Shown here piece by piece: positions 25,031 through 32,055 of a stretch of DNA of 38,879 bases. Position numbers and translations under genes: made by a program. The notes under the pieces were generated by a model. The model worked only from the letters and a program-made list of their open reading frames with translations. It had not been told where the DNA came from and made no database searches. Within the stretch, counting starts at the first letter, position 1. Each line of letters starts with the position of its first letter. The DNA is from Thermoanaerobaculum aquaticum (GTDB taxonomy: Bacteria; Acidobacteriota; Thermoanaerobaculia; Thermoanaerobaculales; Thermoanaerobaculaceae): positions 75,748 to 114,626 of the forward strand of contig NZ_JMFG01000016.1 in assembly GCF_000687145.1 (NCBI RefSeq), written 5' to 3'.

Positions 25031-25498
25031 ATGGCCCCCAGCGTGCTGGTGGTGGGGTTTGGCAACCCGCTCATGGGTGATGACGGTGTAGGGCTTTTGG
25101 TAATCGAGCTTTTGAAGGAGCTGGGGGTGGCCCCCCACGTGCGGCTGGCCGAAGGGGGTACCGACGCCACGGTTTTGGCCGGTCTGTGGCAGGGTGAAGA
25201 GCGGGTGGTGCTGGTGGATGCCCTGGTTCGGGGATCCCCGCCAGGGACCATTCACAGGTTGAGCGCCGAAGAGGTCTTGCAGCTGCCCCAGCCGCATCGC
25301 GGTGTGCACGCCCTTTCCCTGCCGGAGTGTTTGCGCTGGGTACTTTTGGCCAAGCCCGAGCTGGCAAAGGCCACCGTTGAGCTTTTTGGTGTGGAGCCCC
25401 GGCAGCTGGAGCCGGGGCAAGGCCTAACGCCCGAGGTGAAAGCGGCGGCTCAACAGTTGGCCCGCCAGCTTTTGCAGGAATTGGCACCTGCTCCCTAA
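25031..25498 (+). CDS. Hydrogenase maturation endopeptidase (HyaD/HycI family)
   Basis: 155 aa. The family motif GFGNPLMGDDGVG is near the N-terminus. The metal-binding acidic residue sits in LVDALV (about residue 61), and a His in VHALSLPE follows at about 94. It lies 6 bases after the large subunit and should cut the VVRA tail after nickel insertion. Other hyp genes are not in the window. Confidence 0.92.
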   Translation: MAPSVLVVGFGNPLMGDDGVGLLVIELLKELGVAPHVRLAEGGTDATVLAGLWQGEERVVLVDALVRGSPPGTIHRLSAEEVLQLPQPHRGVHALSLPECLRWVLLAKPELAKATVELFGVEPRQLEPGQGLTPEVKAAAQQLARQLLQELAPAP

Positions 25499-25500
25499 AC

Positions 25501-25545
25501 CCTGTCGCAATTGCGGTGGTAAGCTCCACTTGAGCTTGCGACAGG
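25501..25545. repeat. 10-bp inverted repeat after the hydrogenase operon
   Basis: CCTGTCGCAA (25501-25510) and TTGCGACAGG (25536-25545) are exact complements. The 25-base loop contains a smaller GTGG/CCAC stem. The repeat starts two bases after the protease stop codon. It may protect the mRNA end or pause RNA polymerase. Confidence 0.6.
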
Positions 25546-25569
25546 TAACGGCAACGAGCGGGAAGTTCA

Positions 25570-25587
25570 AAAAGGCAAGCGCCTTTT
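25570..25587 (+). terminator. Candidate intrinsic terminator
   Basis: AAAAGGC, loop AAGC, GCCTTTT forms a 7-bp stem with an A-tract and a T-tract, followed after a short gap by a further TTTTT. It could end the hydrogenase transcript and is symmetrical enough to work in both directions. The GC part of the stem is only 3 bp. Confidence 0.45.
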
Positions 25588-25660
25588 GGGCAATTTTTCC
25601 GTAGCGTGGCCAACAGCGTGCCTTTCTCGCTCCCGGGCTTTTTGCTAGCCTTAAAACGCT

Positions 25661-26398
25661 ATGAGCGAAGGCATGTACTCCAAACGGGAAGAAATTGCCC
25701 ACAGCGTGATTCACGGTGTGGGTGTGGTGCTTTCCATTGCCGCTTTGGCGGTGCTGGTGGGCTTTGCGGCGAGGTACGGCAGTGCCAGACACATCGTTTC
25801 TGCGGCTATCTTTGGTGCGTCGTTGGTTCTGGCCTATACGGCCTCCACCATTTACCACGCCATTCCACCGTTTTTTCCACGCTTGAAGCGGGCCATGCGC
25901 ATGGTGGATCACGCCATGATTTTCCTGCTCATTGCCGGCACGTACACCCCCTTTTGCCTGGTCACGCTTCAGGGCCCCTGGGGCGTGGCTTTGCTGGTGG
26001 TGGTGTGGGTGTTGGCGGCGTTGGGCATCGTTTACGAAACCGTGCTTTTGGGGCGGTTTAAGGTGCTTTCCGTGGTGATTTACCTGTCGCTAGGGTGGCT
26101 GGTGGTGGTGGCCGCCAAACCGCTGATGGCAGCCTTGCCCTTTGGTGGGCTGGTCTTGCTGGTGGCAGGGGGCCTGGCGTACACGCTGGGGGTAGCCTTT
26201 TACGCGGCCAAGCCGCTGCCGTTCCACCATGCCGTCTGGCATTTGTTCGTGCTGGCCGGCAGCGTTTTGCACTTCTTTGCGGTTTTGCTTTACGTGATGC
26301 GGCCGCAAGGCACGGGCCCAGCACCCACAGCGGCAGCTTTTCTGGTTGGGCCTGACTTGCTGGGAGATTGCATCTTGGCAGCTATCGGTGCAGCATGA
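25661..26398 (+). CDS. Hemolysin III family (PAQR-like) membrane protein
   Basis: 245 aa with about seven membrane segments. Family residues are present: EIAHSVIHGVG at residues 11-21, YTASTIYHAIP, MVDHAMIFLLIAGTYTP, and FHHAVWHLFVLAGSVLHFFA near the C-terminus. The conserved His, Asp and Ser residues form the metal site in PAQR/YqfA proteins, whose hydrolase-like function in bacteria is unsettled. The tail beyond the last helix is short and unremarkable. It is probably transcribed separately from the hydrogenase, since hairpins lie between them. Confidence 0.85.
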   Translation: MSEGMYSKREEIAHSVIHGVGVVLSIAALAVLVGFAARYGSARHIVSAAIFGASLVLAYTASTIYHAIPPFFPRLKRAMRMVDHAMIFLLIAGTYTPFCLVTLQGPWGVALLVVVWVLAALGIVYETVLLGRFKVLSVVIYLSLGWLVVVAAKPLMAALPFGGLVLLVAGGLAYTLGVAFYAAKPLPFHHAVWHLFVLAGSVLHFFAVLLYVMRPQGTGPAPTAAAFLVGPDLLGDCILAAIGAA

Positions 26399-26413
26399 AC
26401 GGGGGAGGCGCAA

Positions 26414-27670
26414 GTGCCGCCGTTTCCGGTTTCGCCGCAGGCTTGGCAGCTTCTGTTGGTGCTGGGACTGGCGTTTCTTCTGGGCCTGGAGCGGGAGGGG
26501 CGCAAGGCCACCGCGGGGCACTACATCTTTGGGGGGGTTAGAACCTTCCCGTTAATTGGTTTTCTAGGCTACGGGATTGCGCTTTTGGCCGGTTCCCAGG
26601 TGCTCCCCGTGCTGTTGGGCTTTCTGGGTGTGGCGGCGTTTCTGGCCATTTCCTACTGGCACAAAATCACCCACGTGGGGGAAGCGGGGGTCACCACCGA
26701 GGTCACCGGGCTTTTGACCTACGTGCTGGGCAGCCTGGTGGCTTTTGGTTGGTACTGGCTGGCCACGGCGTTGGTGGTGCTGAGCCTGCTGCTTTTGGAG
26801 CTCAAGGCCGGGTTGGAGAACCTGGCAGAACGCATCCCCTCCTCGGAGATCCTGACGCTTACCAAGTTCTTGCTGCTCACCGCGGTGATCTTGCCGCTGG
26901 TGCCCAACCGTTCCTTCACCGAGTTTGGCATCAACCCCTTCCGCCTCTGGTTGGTGGTGGTGGCGGTGAGTGGCCTTTCGTACCTTTCCTACTTGATTCA
27001 GTGGCGGTTGGGGGAAAGGGCCAGCATTGCCTCTTCTGCCATTTTGGGCGGGATTTACTCCTCCACGCTGGCCACCGTCATCCTGGCTCGCCGTTCCCGG
27101 GAGCTGGCCGGCGGGTCCAGCTATGCGGCGGCGGTGGTGCTGGCCAGCTCGGTGATGTACCTGCGGGTGCTGGTGTTGCTGCAGCTTTTTCAACCTGCCC
27201 TGGCTTCGGCCTTGGCCGTGCCGCTTTTGGGCTTGGCTCTCGTAGGCTCGGCCCTGGCCTTGGTTTGGCTTTCCCGGGCTTCCGGACGGCAGGTGCAGCC
27301 GGAAAACCCTCGGGCTACCGTCAACCCCCTGGAGCTTTCCACGGCTTTCCTGTTTGCCGGTGTGTTTCTCGTGCTCACGGTAGGCACCTGGTGGGTCACA
27401 AGGCTTTGGGGTGATGTGGGGGTTTACGCGTTTTCGCTTTTGGCCGGTGCGGTGGATGTGGATCCTTACGTGATGAGCCTGGCCCAGCAAGCGGGTTTGG
27501 GCGTTGCTCTGCCCACGGCTGCCCGCGCGGTGCTGCTGGCCCTTTCGGGAAACCAGCTGGCCAAGGGGATTTACGCGCTGGTTTTGGGCCACCGGCCCAT
27601 GGGGCGGGCGGCCTTAGGCGGGTTAGTTTTTCTTTCGCTTTTGGGTCTTTTGCCGCTCCTGTGGCTTTAG
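26414..27670 (+). CDS. MgtC/SapB-DUF4010 family membrane protein
   Basis: 418 aa, about 11-12 membrane helices. The N-terminal part has the MgtC-like GLAFLLGLEREGRK and GGVRTFPLIGFLGY. The larger second part contains the DUF4010 features ILTLTKFLLLTAVILPLVPNRSFTEFGINPFRLW and LGGIYSSTLATVILARRS. The GTG start at 26414 follows GGGGGAGG. Function is unknown for the family; transport or ion homeostasis is only a guess. Its stop overlaps the convergent iorB stop. Confidence 0.85.
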   Translation: MPPFPVSPQAWQLLLVLGLAFLLGLEREGRKATAGHYIFGGVRTFPLIGFLGYGIALLAGSQVLPVLLGFLGVAAFLAISYWHKITHVGEAGVTTEVTGLLTYVLGSLVAFGWYWLATALVVLSLLLLELKAGLENLAERIPSSEILTLTKFLLLTAVILPLVPNRSFTEFGINPFRLWLVVVAVSGLSYLSYLIQWRLGERASIASSAILGGIYSSTLATVILARRSRELAGGSSYAAAVVLASSVMYLRVLVLLQLFQPALASALAVPLLGLALVGSALALVWLSRASGRQVQPENPRATVNPLELSTAFLFAGVFLVLTVGTWWVTRLWGDVGVYAFSLLAGAVDVDPYVMSLAQQAGLGVALPTAARAVLLALSGNQLAKGIYALVLGHRPMGRAALGGLVFLSLLGLLPLLWL

Positions 27671-28272
27671 CCTGCGGGGCTCACCGCTTGCCGGCCCAAC
27701 TGAAAAGCCTTGCGGTTGAGCTCCAAAAACTTCGCCGGGATGCGGCGCTCCAAACAGGCCCACCACACCTCCTCGGGAAGCGGCAAGAGCTTAGAAACCG
27801 CCCCCAAAAGCACGACGTTGGCGGCCTTCACGTTACCCGCTTGTTTGGCCAGGGCTTCCCCGGGGATGCGCAGCAACCTGGCGTTTAAAGCCGCCATGGC
27901 TTGCTCCAGCGCCCCATCCTCAGGGTAGGGCACACCCCCTACCGTGACGGTAATGGGCAAAAGCTCCATGTCGTTAACCAGGGCCGTGCCGCCGGCGCGC
28001 AGGTACTCGGCAAAGCGCAGGGCCTCCAGCTTTTCGAAGGCAATGAGCAGGTCGGCCTCTTGCAGGCCCACCAGCGGGGAAAAGACCTGCTGGGCGTTCC
28101 AGCGCACGTGGGAAATCACGCTCCCACCGCGCTGGGACATACCGTGAACTTCTGCCTTCTTCACGTCGAAGCCGGCCTCCATCCCCACCTCCGCCAGAAT
28201 GTGCGAGGCGAGGATGGTGCCTTGCCCACCCACCCCAACCAACACGAAGTTAAAAGCTTTTTGGCCGCTCAT
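27667..28272 (-). CDS. iorB: Indolepyruvate:ferredoxin oxidoreductase, beta subunit
   Basis: 201 aa, the small subunit that resembles the POR gamma domain. The N-terminus has FVLVGVGGQGTILASHILAE, followed by KKAEVHGMSQRGGSVISHVRW, both diagnostic for IorB. The ATG at 28272 overlaps the iorA TGA by one base and is preceded by GGAG at 8 bases. A GTG one codon upstream is possible. With IorA it converts aryl-pyruvates, formed by transamination of Trp, Phe and Tyr, to aryl-acetyl-CoA and reduced ferredoxin. Confidence 0.93.
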   Translation of the reverse strand: MSGQKAFNFVLVGVGGQGTILASHILAEVGMEAGFDVKKAEVHGMSQRGGSVISHVRWNAQQVFSPLVGLQEADLLIAFEKLEALRFAEYLRAGGTALVNDMELLPITVTVGGVPYPEDGALEQAMAALNARLLRIPGEALAKQAGNVKAANVVLLGAVSKLLPLPEEVWWACLERRIPAKFLELNRKAFQLGRQAVSPAG

Positions 28273-30074
28273 CACCGTGTCTCCAGAGCCACCTGCTCAC
28301 GGGTGAGGATGGCTTCATGAGGACAGAGCTGGGCGCACACCTCGCAGCCGGTGCAGAGGTCGGGATCAATAAGCGCCAGCGGCTTGTGGGTCTTGGGATC
28401 CAGCTCGTCGCTCTTGAGAAGGGCCGGACAGCCAATGCGGAAGCACACCCCGCAGCCGGTGCATTTCTCCTCCACCACTTCCAGGGGAACCCACGTCTTG
28501 CGTTCCTCGGGAAGCAAGGCGCAGGCGTGGCGGGCCACCAGCACCGCCGGTTCGTTGGTGGCCATGAGCGCTTTGAACGCCTCTTCCAAGGCTTCGGTGT
28601 CGTAGGCTTCCACGGTGGCCACCTTTTGAATGCCGAAAGCCCGGGCAATGGCTTCAAAGTCCAACGCTGGCGCCGGCTCTCCTTGCAAGGTCAAGCCCGT
28701 TCCCGGGTTAGGCTGGTGGCCGGTCATGCCGGTGGTGCGGTTGTCGAGGATGATGGTGAGCACGTTGGAGCGGTTGTAGGCCACGTTGGCCAACGCCGGA
28801 AGGCCGGTGTGGAAAAAGGTGGAATCGCCCAGCACCGCCACCATCCTTTCGGAAATCCCGGCTTTGGCTGCCCCGTGGGCTACGCCAATGGAGGCCCCCA
28901 TGCATCCGCAGAAGTGCAGGGCCGAGAGGGGAGGGAGGTAGCCCAGGGTGTAGCAGCCAATATCCCCCGAAACCGGAACTTTCTTTTTCGCCAAAAGCGC
29001 AAACACGCTACGGTGCGGGCACCCAGGGCAAAGCACCGGTGGCCTGGCCGGGAGCTGGGGTTTTTCTAGCTGCGGGGGAGGAAGCGGCTGGCGGTCCACC
29101 GGCAAGCCGGCTTCGGCACCCCTTTCCCGCACCACGGTGGGGTCCAGCTCACCACAAAGCGGGAAGATGCTTTTCCCGTCGCAGGGGATCCCCAGGAGCT
29201 TGACCTGCTCCTCGATGACCGGGTCCAGCTCCTCAAGGACCACCAGCCGCTTTACCCGCGAGGCAAAGGCCTTGATGCCTTGCGCCGGTACCGGGTAGGT
29301 GAGGCCCAGCTTCAAAATGGAAGCGCTAGGGAAAACCTCCCGGGCGTACTGGTAGGCAACACCGGAGGTGATGATCCCCACGCTTTCATCACGCCACTCC
29401 ATCACCGTGGGGCTTTCCTCGCTGTCAGCCCACGCCGCGATTTGCTTAGTGCGTTCTTCCACCACGGGGTGGCGGTGGCGGGCGTTAGCCGGCACCATCA
29501 CGTACTTTTCCGGGCGACGGGGAAACTTGTCGCGCCTGGGCGGCAGCTCGACGCGCTCCCCCAGGCTCACGATGCTGGAGGAATGGTTGATGCGGGTGGT
29601 GGTTCGCACCATGACCGGCGTGTCAAAGCGCTCGGAGAGCTCAAAGGCCAAGCGCATGAAGTCCTTGCACTCCTGGGAAGAGCTGGGCTCCAAACAGGGG
29701 ATGCGGGCGAAGGCCGCGAGGCGCCGGTTGTCCTGCTCGTTTTGAGAGGAGTGCATGGCCGGGTCATCGGCGGAAACCAGCACCAGCCCTGCTTCCAGGC
29801 CGGTGTACGAAGCGTACATGAGGGCGTCCATGGCCACGTTAACCCCCACGTGCTTCATGGCCGCCAGGGCCCGCCGGCCGGCCAGTGCTGCCCCCACCGC
29901 CACATCCAGCGCTACCTTTTCGTTGGTGGACCACTCGGCGTAGACCCCAGGAAGGCGGGCCAGCTCTTCCAAAAGCTCGGTGGAGGGGGTTCCGGGGTAT
30001 GCGGCAGCCACCTGCACCCCGGCTTCCCAAGCTCCCCGCGCCAGTGCCTCGTTGCCAGAAAGAATGCGCCGCAT
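28272..30074 (-). CDS. iorA: Indolepyruvate:ferredoxin oxidoreductase, alpha subunit
   Basis: 600 aa from the ATG at 30074, which follows GGAGGAG at 7 bases; the frame is open further but that is leader. The pyrimidine domain has AAAYPGTPSTELLEEL at the start. CPGCPHRSVF is at 349-358 and the thiamine diphosphate motif begins at GDST (416) and runs to the NRTTGMTG segment. The C-terminal ferredoxin holds Cys538, 541, 544, 549 (C-x2-C-x2-C-x4-CP) and Cys574, 577, 580, 584. All features match IorA, the thiamine and Fe-S subunit for aromatic amino acid breakdown. It has a promoter and a 225-base leader upstream. Confidence 0.94.
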   Translation of the reverse strand: MRRILSGNEALARGAWEAGVQVAAAYPGTPSTELLEELARLPGVYAEWSTNEKVALDVAVGAALAGRRALAAMKHVGVNVAMDALMYASYTGLEAGLVLVSADDPAMHSSQNEQDNRRLAAFARIPCLEPSSSQECKDFMRLAFELSERFDTPVMVRTTTRINHSSSIVSLGERVELPPRRDKFPRRPEKYVMVPANARHRHPVVEERTKQIAAWADSEESPTVMEWRDESVGIITSGVAYQYAREVFPSASILKLGLTYPVPAQGIKAFASRVKRLVVLEELDPVIEEQVKLLGIPCDGKSIFPLCGELDPTVVRERGAEAGLPVDRQPLPPPQLEKPQLPARPPVLCPGCPHRSVFALLAKKKVPVSGDIGCYTLGYLPPLSALHFCGCMGASIGVAHGAAKAGISERMVAVLGDSTFFHTGLPALANVAYNRSNVLTIILDNRTTGMTGHQPNPGTGLTLQGEPAPALDFEAIARAFGIQKVATVEAYDTEALEEAFKALMATNEPAVLVARHACALLPEERKTWVPLEVVEEKCTGCGVCFRIGCPALLKSDELDPKTHKPLALIDPDLCTGCEVCAQLCPHEAILTREQVALETR

Positions 30075-30300
30075 TGCGCTTCTCCTCCCGCGGGATGGTA
30101 CCAGGCCTTTTAAGCCCGGGTTAGCTTTCCGCCGGTGACAGGAAGGCGGAAAAAGAAAAGGCCCCGACGGGGAGGGCTTTTTGGCTTTCAGGAGGTCTTG
30201 GGGGGAGGACCAACGCCTGGAAGCCCGGAAGGACCCCGTCGGGGGGGCTTGCGTTCGCGTTTGTGTCAAAGTTCCAGCAATAATACGTGACTCTCTTCAC
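30075..30300 (-). promoter_or_regulatory. Structured leader of iorA, candidate attenuator
   Basis: The 5' leader is about 225 bases. Element A (CCCCGACGGGG on the transcript, 30244-30234) and element B (CCCCGUCGGGG, 30172-30162) are exact 11-base complements. Each can also fold alone as a 4-bp hairpin. Between them lies a stem with the pairs GGCUU/AAGCC, CAGG/CCUG and GGUC/GACC. B is followed by a U-rich tract. A UCCUCCC loop sequence (30209-30203) could also pair with the ribosome site at 30089-30083. No known riboswitch class was recognised. Confidence 0.5.
30148..30172 (-). terminator. Candidate intrinsic terminator inside the iorA leader
   Basis: On the transcript, CCCC-GUC-GGGG is followed by CCUUUUCUUUUU. 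An alternative AAAAAGCCCU/GGGGCCUUUU pairing is also possible. Element B of the leader forms the stem, so pairing with element A would prevent it. Confidence 0.4.
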
Positions 30301-30302
30301 AA
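30285..30302. promoter_or_regulatory. GTGA-N6-TCAC repeat at the iorA start site
   Basis: GTGA (30287-30290), CTCTCT, TCAC (30297-30300). The half TTCACAA (30296-30302) is a perfect Rex half-site; the other half (ACGTGAC) is diverged. It overlaps the predicted +1 of iorA, the same place as in the hydrogenase operon. Confidence 0.4.
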
Positions 30303-30306
30303 GCAC

Positions 30307-30335
30307 AGTATAAGACCCAGGGGGATTTCTGACAA
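30307..30335 (-). promoter_or_regulatory. iorA promoter
   Basis: On the minus strand TTGTCA (30335-30330) and TATACT (30312-30307) are spaced by 17 bases, both with strong consensus matches. Predicted start is near 30300. The promoter is back to back with that of ribH. Confidence 0.7.
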
Positions 30336-30350
30336 GCCTTTCTCCCTCGC

Positions 30351-30379
30351 TTGTGACCGCGTCCTGGCCCCGATACAAT
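30351..30379 (+). promoter_or_regulatory. ribH-nusB operon promoter
   Basis: TTGTGA (30351-30356) and TACAAT (30374-30379) with a 17-base spacer. Start near 30386, so the leader is only about 12 bases. There is no room for an FMN riboswitch. Confidence 0.7.
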
Positions 30380-30397
30380 GGGGGAACGAGGTGGGGC

Positions 30398-30865
30398 ATG
30401 GTGCGAATCCTGGAAGGCCAACTGAACGCTTCGGGTCTGCGGTTTGGGGTGGTGGTGAGCAGGTTTAACAGCGCCGTGGCGGAAAGGCTCGTGGAAGGGG
30501 CCTTGGACTGCCTGACGCGTCACGGTGCCAGGGAGGAGGACATCACGATCCTCAAGGTGCCCGGGGCCTGGGAGCTGCCCGTGGCTGCGGCTCGCCTGGC
30601 GAGCGGCGGGCAGTTCCACGCGATCATTGCTTTGGGGGCCTTGATCCGTGGGGAAACGCCGCACTTCGACGTTATTGCCGCGGAGTGCGCCAAGGGCCTG
30701 GCGCAGGTGAGCCTGGAGCGCAAGCTGCCGGTGGCTTTTGGCGTGCTCACCTGTGACACCATGGACCAGGCTCTGGACCGGTCCGGCGGTAAGGCCGGCA
30801 ACAAGGGCTGGGATGCGGCCCTGGCTGCCATCGAAATGGCGCAGCTTTGGCGGGTTACGGAGTAA
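30398..30865 (+). CDS. ribH: 6,7-dimethyl-8-ribityllumazine synthase
   Basis: 155 aa, the normal size. Lumazine synthase motifs are all present: [50 protein letters not shown] and [27 protein letters not shown]. The ATG at 30398 follows GAGGTG. It makes the penultimate intermediate of riboflavin. The remaining rib genes are not in the window. It forms an operon with nusB, as in many bacteria. Confidence 0.96.
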   Translation: MVRILEGQLNASGLRFGVVVSRFNSAVAERLVEGALDCLTRHGAREEDITILKVPGAWELPVAAARLASGGQFHAIIALGALIRGETPHFDVIAAECAKGLAQVSLERKLPVAFGVLTCDTMDQALDRSGGKAGNKGWDAALAAIEMAQLWRVTE

Positions 30866-30868
30866 GCC

Positions 30869-31291
30869 ATGGGGGTTCGCCGGCGGGGGCGTGAGCTTGC
30901 CCTGCAAATGCTGTACCAGCACGAGCTTTCCGGGGCCAGCCTGGAGGAAATGACGGCGAGGTTTGAGGATTTGGAGCAGGCGCCGCCGGCGGTGCGGGAG
31001 TTTGCCGTGAGCCTGGTGCGGGGGGTGATAGCCCACCGTCCGGACATTGACCGTTTTGTGGCGGAACAGGCCGAGCACTGGCGCCTGGAGCGCATGGCCG
31101 CGGTGGACCGCAACATCCTGCGGCTGGCCATTTACGAGCTGCTGTTCCACCCCGATACCCCCCCGGCGGTGGTCATTGACGAAGCCGTGGAGCTGGCCAA
31201 GCGGTACGGCAGCGAGCAGTCCGGACCCTTTGTGAACGGGGTCCTGGATGGCTTCGTGCACCGCCAGATCATGCCCTCGAGGGGCACATGA
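30869..31291 (+). CDS. nusB: Transcription antitermination factor NusB
   Basis: 140 aa. The N-terminus GVRRRGRELALQMLYQHEL and the segment VDRNILRLAIYELLFHPDTPPAVVIDEAVELAKRYGSEQSGPFVNGVLDG are diagnostic. It is involved in rRNA transcription antitermination with NusA, NusE and NusG. The ATG lies 3 bases after the ribH stop. Its stop overlaps the next ATG (ATGA). Confidence 0.96.
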   Translation: MGVRRRGRELALQMLYQHELSGASLEEMTARFEDLEQAPPAVREFAVSLVRGVIAHRPDIDRFVAEQAEHWRLERMAAVDRNILRLAIYELLFHPDTPPAVVIDEAVELAKRYGSEQSGPFVNGVLDGFVHRQIMPSRGT

Positions 31292-32055
31292 TCTTTTTTG
31301 CGGTCCTTTTTGCTTTCATTACCGGATCTGCATTTGCAGACCAACTTCAGCTGGAGATGCCGGTGGGGCTTGCCGCCAGGGTCATTGCCGGACCTACCTG
31401 GGACGGTGCGGTAACCCTGGAGCCCAAGGATGCGCTGTCGGTGAGGGTCACGGTGGAGGCTCGCCTCCGCGGTGGCTCTTGGCAAACCGCCAGCCCCTCG
31501 CAGGGAGACAAGCCGTTCCCGGAGGCCACCAGCGTGGAGCGTTTGCTGCCCTTGCCCAGGGAACTTGCCGGTTTTGAAAAGGCCTCGCCCTGGGAAAAAC
31601 TGGTGGGCACGGTGCTTTGGGTTTCCCGCCACGTGCGGCTCGTGGAAGACGACCGGGGCTTGCAGGACGCGGCCTCGGTCCTCGCCCGGCGGGTGGGGCG
31701 TTGCTCGGGTCGCGCGAACCTCGCGGTGGCGCTGCTTCGGCAAATGGGCGTGCCGGCACGGGTGGTCCACGGGCTTTTGCTGCGCCCCGACGGGGCGGTA
31801 TGGCACCGCTGGGGGGAAGCGTGTCTTCCCAACGCAGGCTGGCGGCCCTTCGATCCCGGCGTAGCCGTGGGGGCGGTGGGGGTTCGATACCTGCCCATCG
31901 TGGGGGCCGACGAGAGTGTGCCGCTGGCGGGCCTGAAGGTGGTGTCGGTAGCCGAATGGGAGTTTGCCCACCTCCCGCGGGTCCAGGGCTTGCGTGTGGC
32001 GTTGCCCCGTTGGGTGCCGCCATTCTTGGCGGCCTGGGGAAAGGAGGGGCTATGA
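31288..32055 (+). CDS. Secreted transglutaminase-like (papain-fold) protein
   Basis: 255 aa with an N-terminal signal peptide (FFAVLFAFITGSAFA). The catalytic triad of the transglutaminase core is visible: Cys139 in GRCSGRANLAVALLRQMGVPAR, His173 in VWHRWGEACLPNAGW and Asp189 in RPFDPG. Bacterial members are usually proteases or cross-linkers of unknown substrate. It is translationally coupled to nusB and to the next gene. Nothing obvious connects it to riboflavin or transcription. Confidence 0.82.
   Translation: MIFFAVLFAFITGSAFADQLQLEMPVGLAARVIAGPTWDGAVTLEPKDALSVRVTVEARLRGGSWQTASPSQGDKPFPEATSVERLLPLPRELAGFEKASPWEKLVGTVLWVSRHVRLVEDDRGLQDAASVLARRVGRCSGRANLAVALLRQMGVPARVVHGLLLRPDGAVWHRWGEACLPNAGWRPFDPGVAVGAVGVRYLPIVGADESVPLAGLKVVSVAEWEFAHLPRVQGLRVALPRWVPPFLAAWGKEGL

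Noticed and set aside
30088-30107. T-box-like UGGUACC string in the iorA leader
   Set aside because: The conserved UGGNACCGCG is interrupted, and no stem I or specifier loop could be drawn. Kept only as part of the unexplained leader.
30386-30397. FMN riboswitch before ribH
   Set aside because: The predicted leader is only about 12 bases, and the divergent iorA promoter occupies the region upstream.
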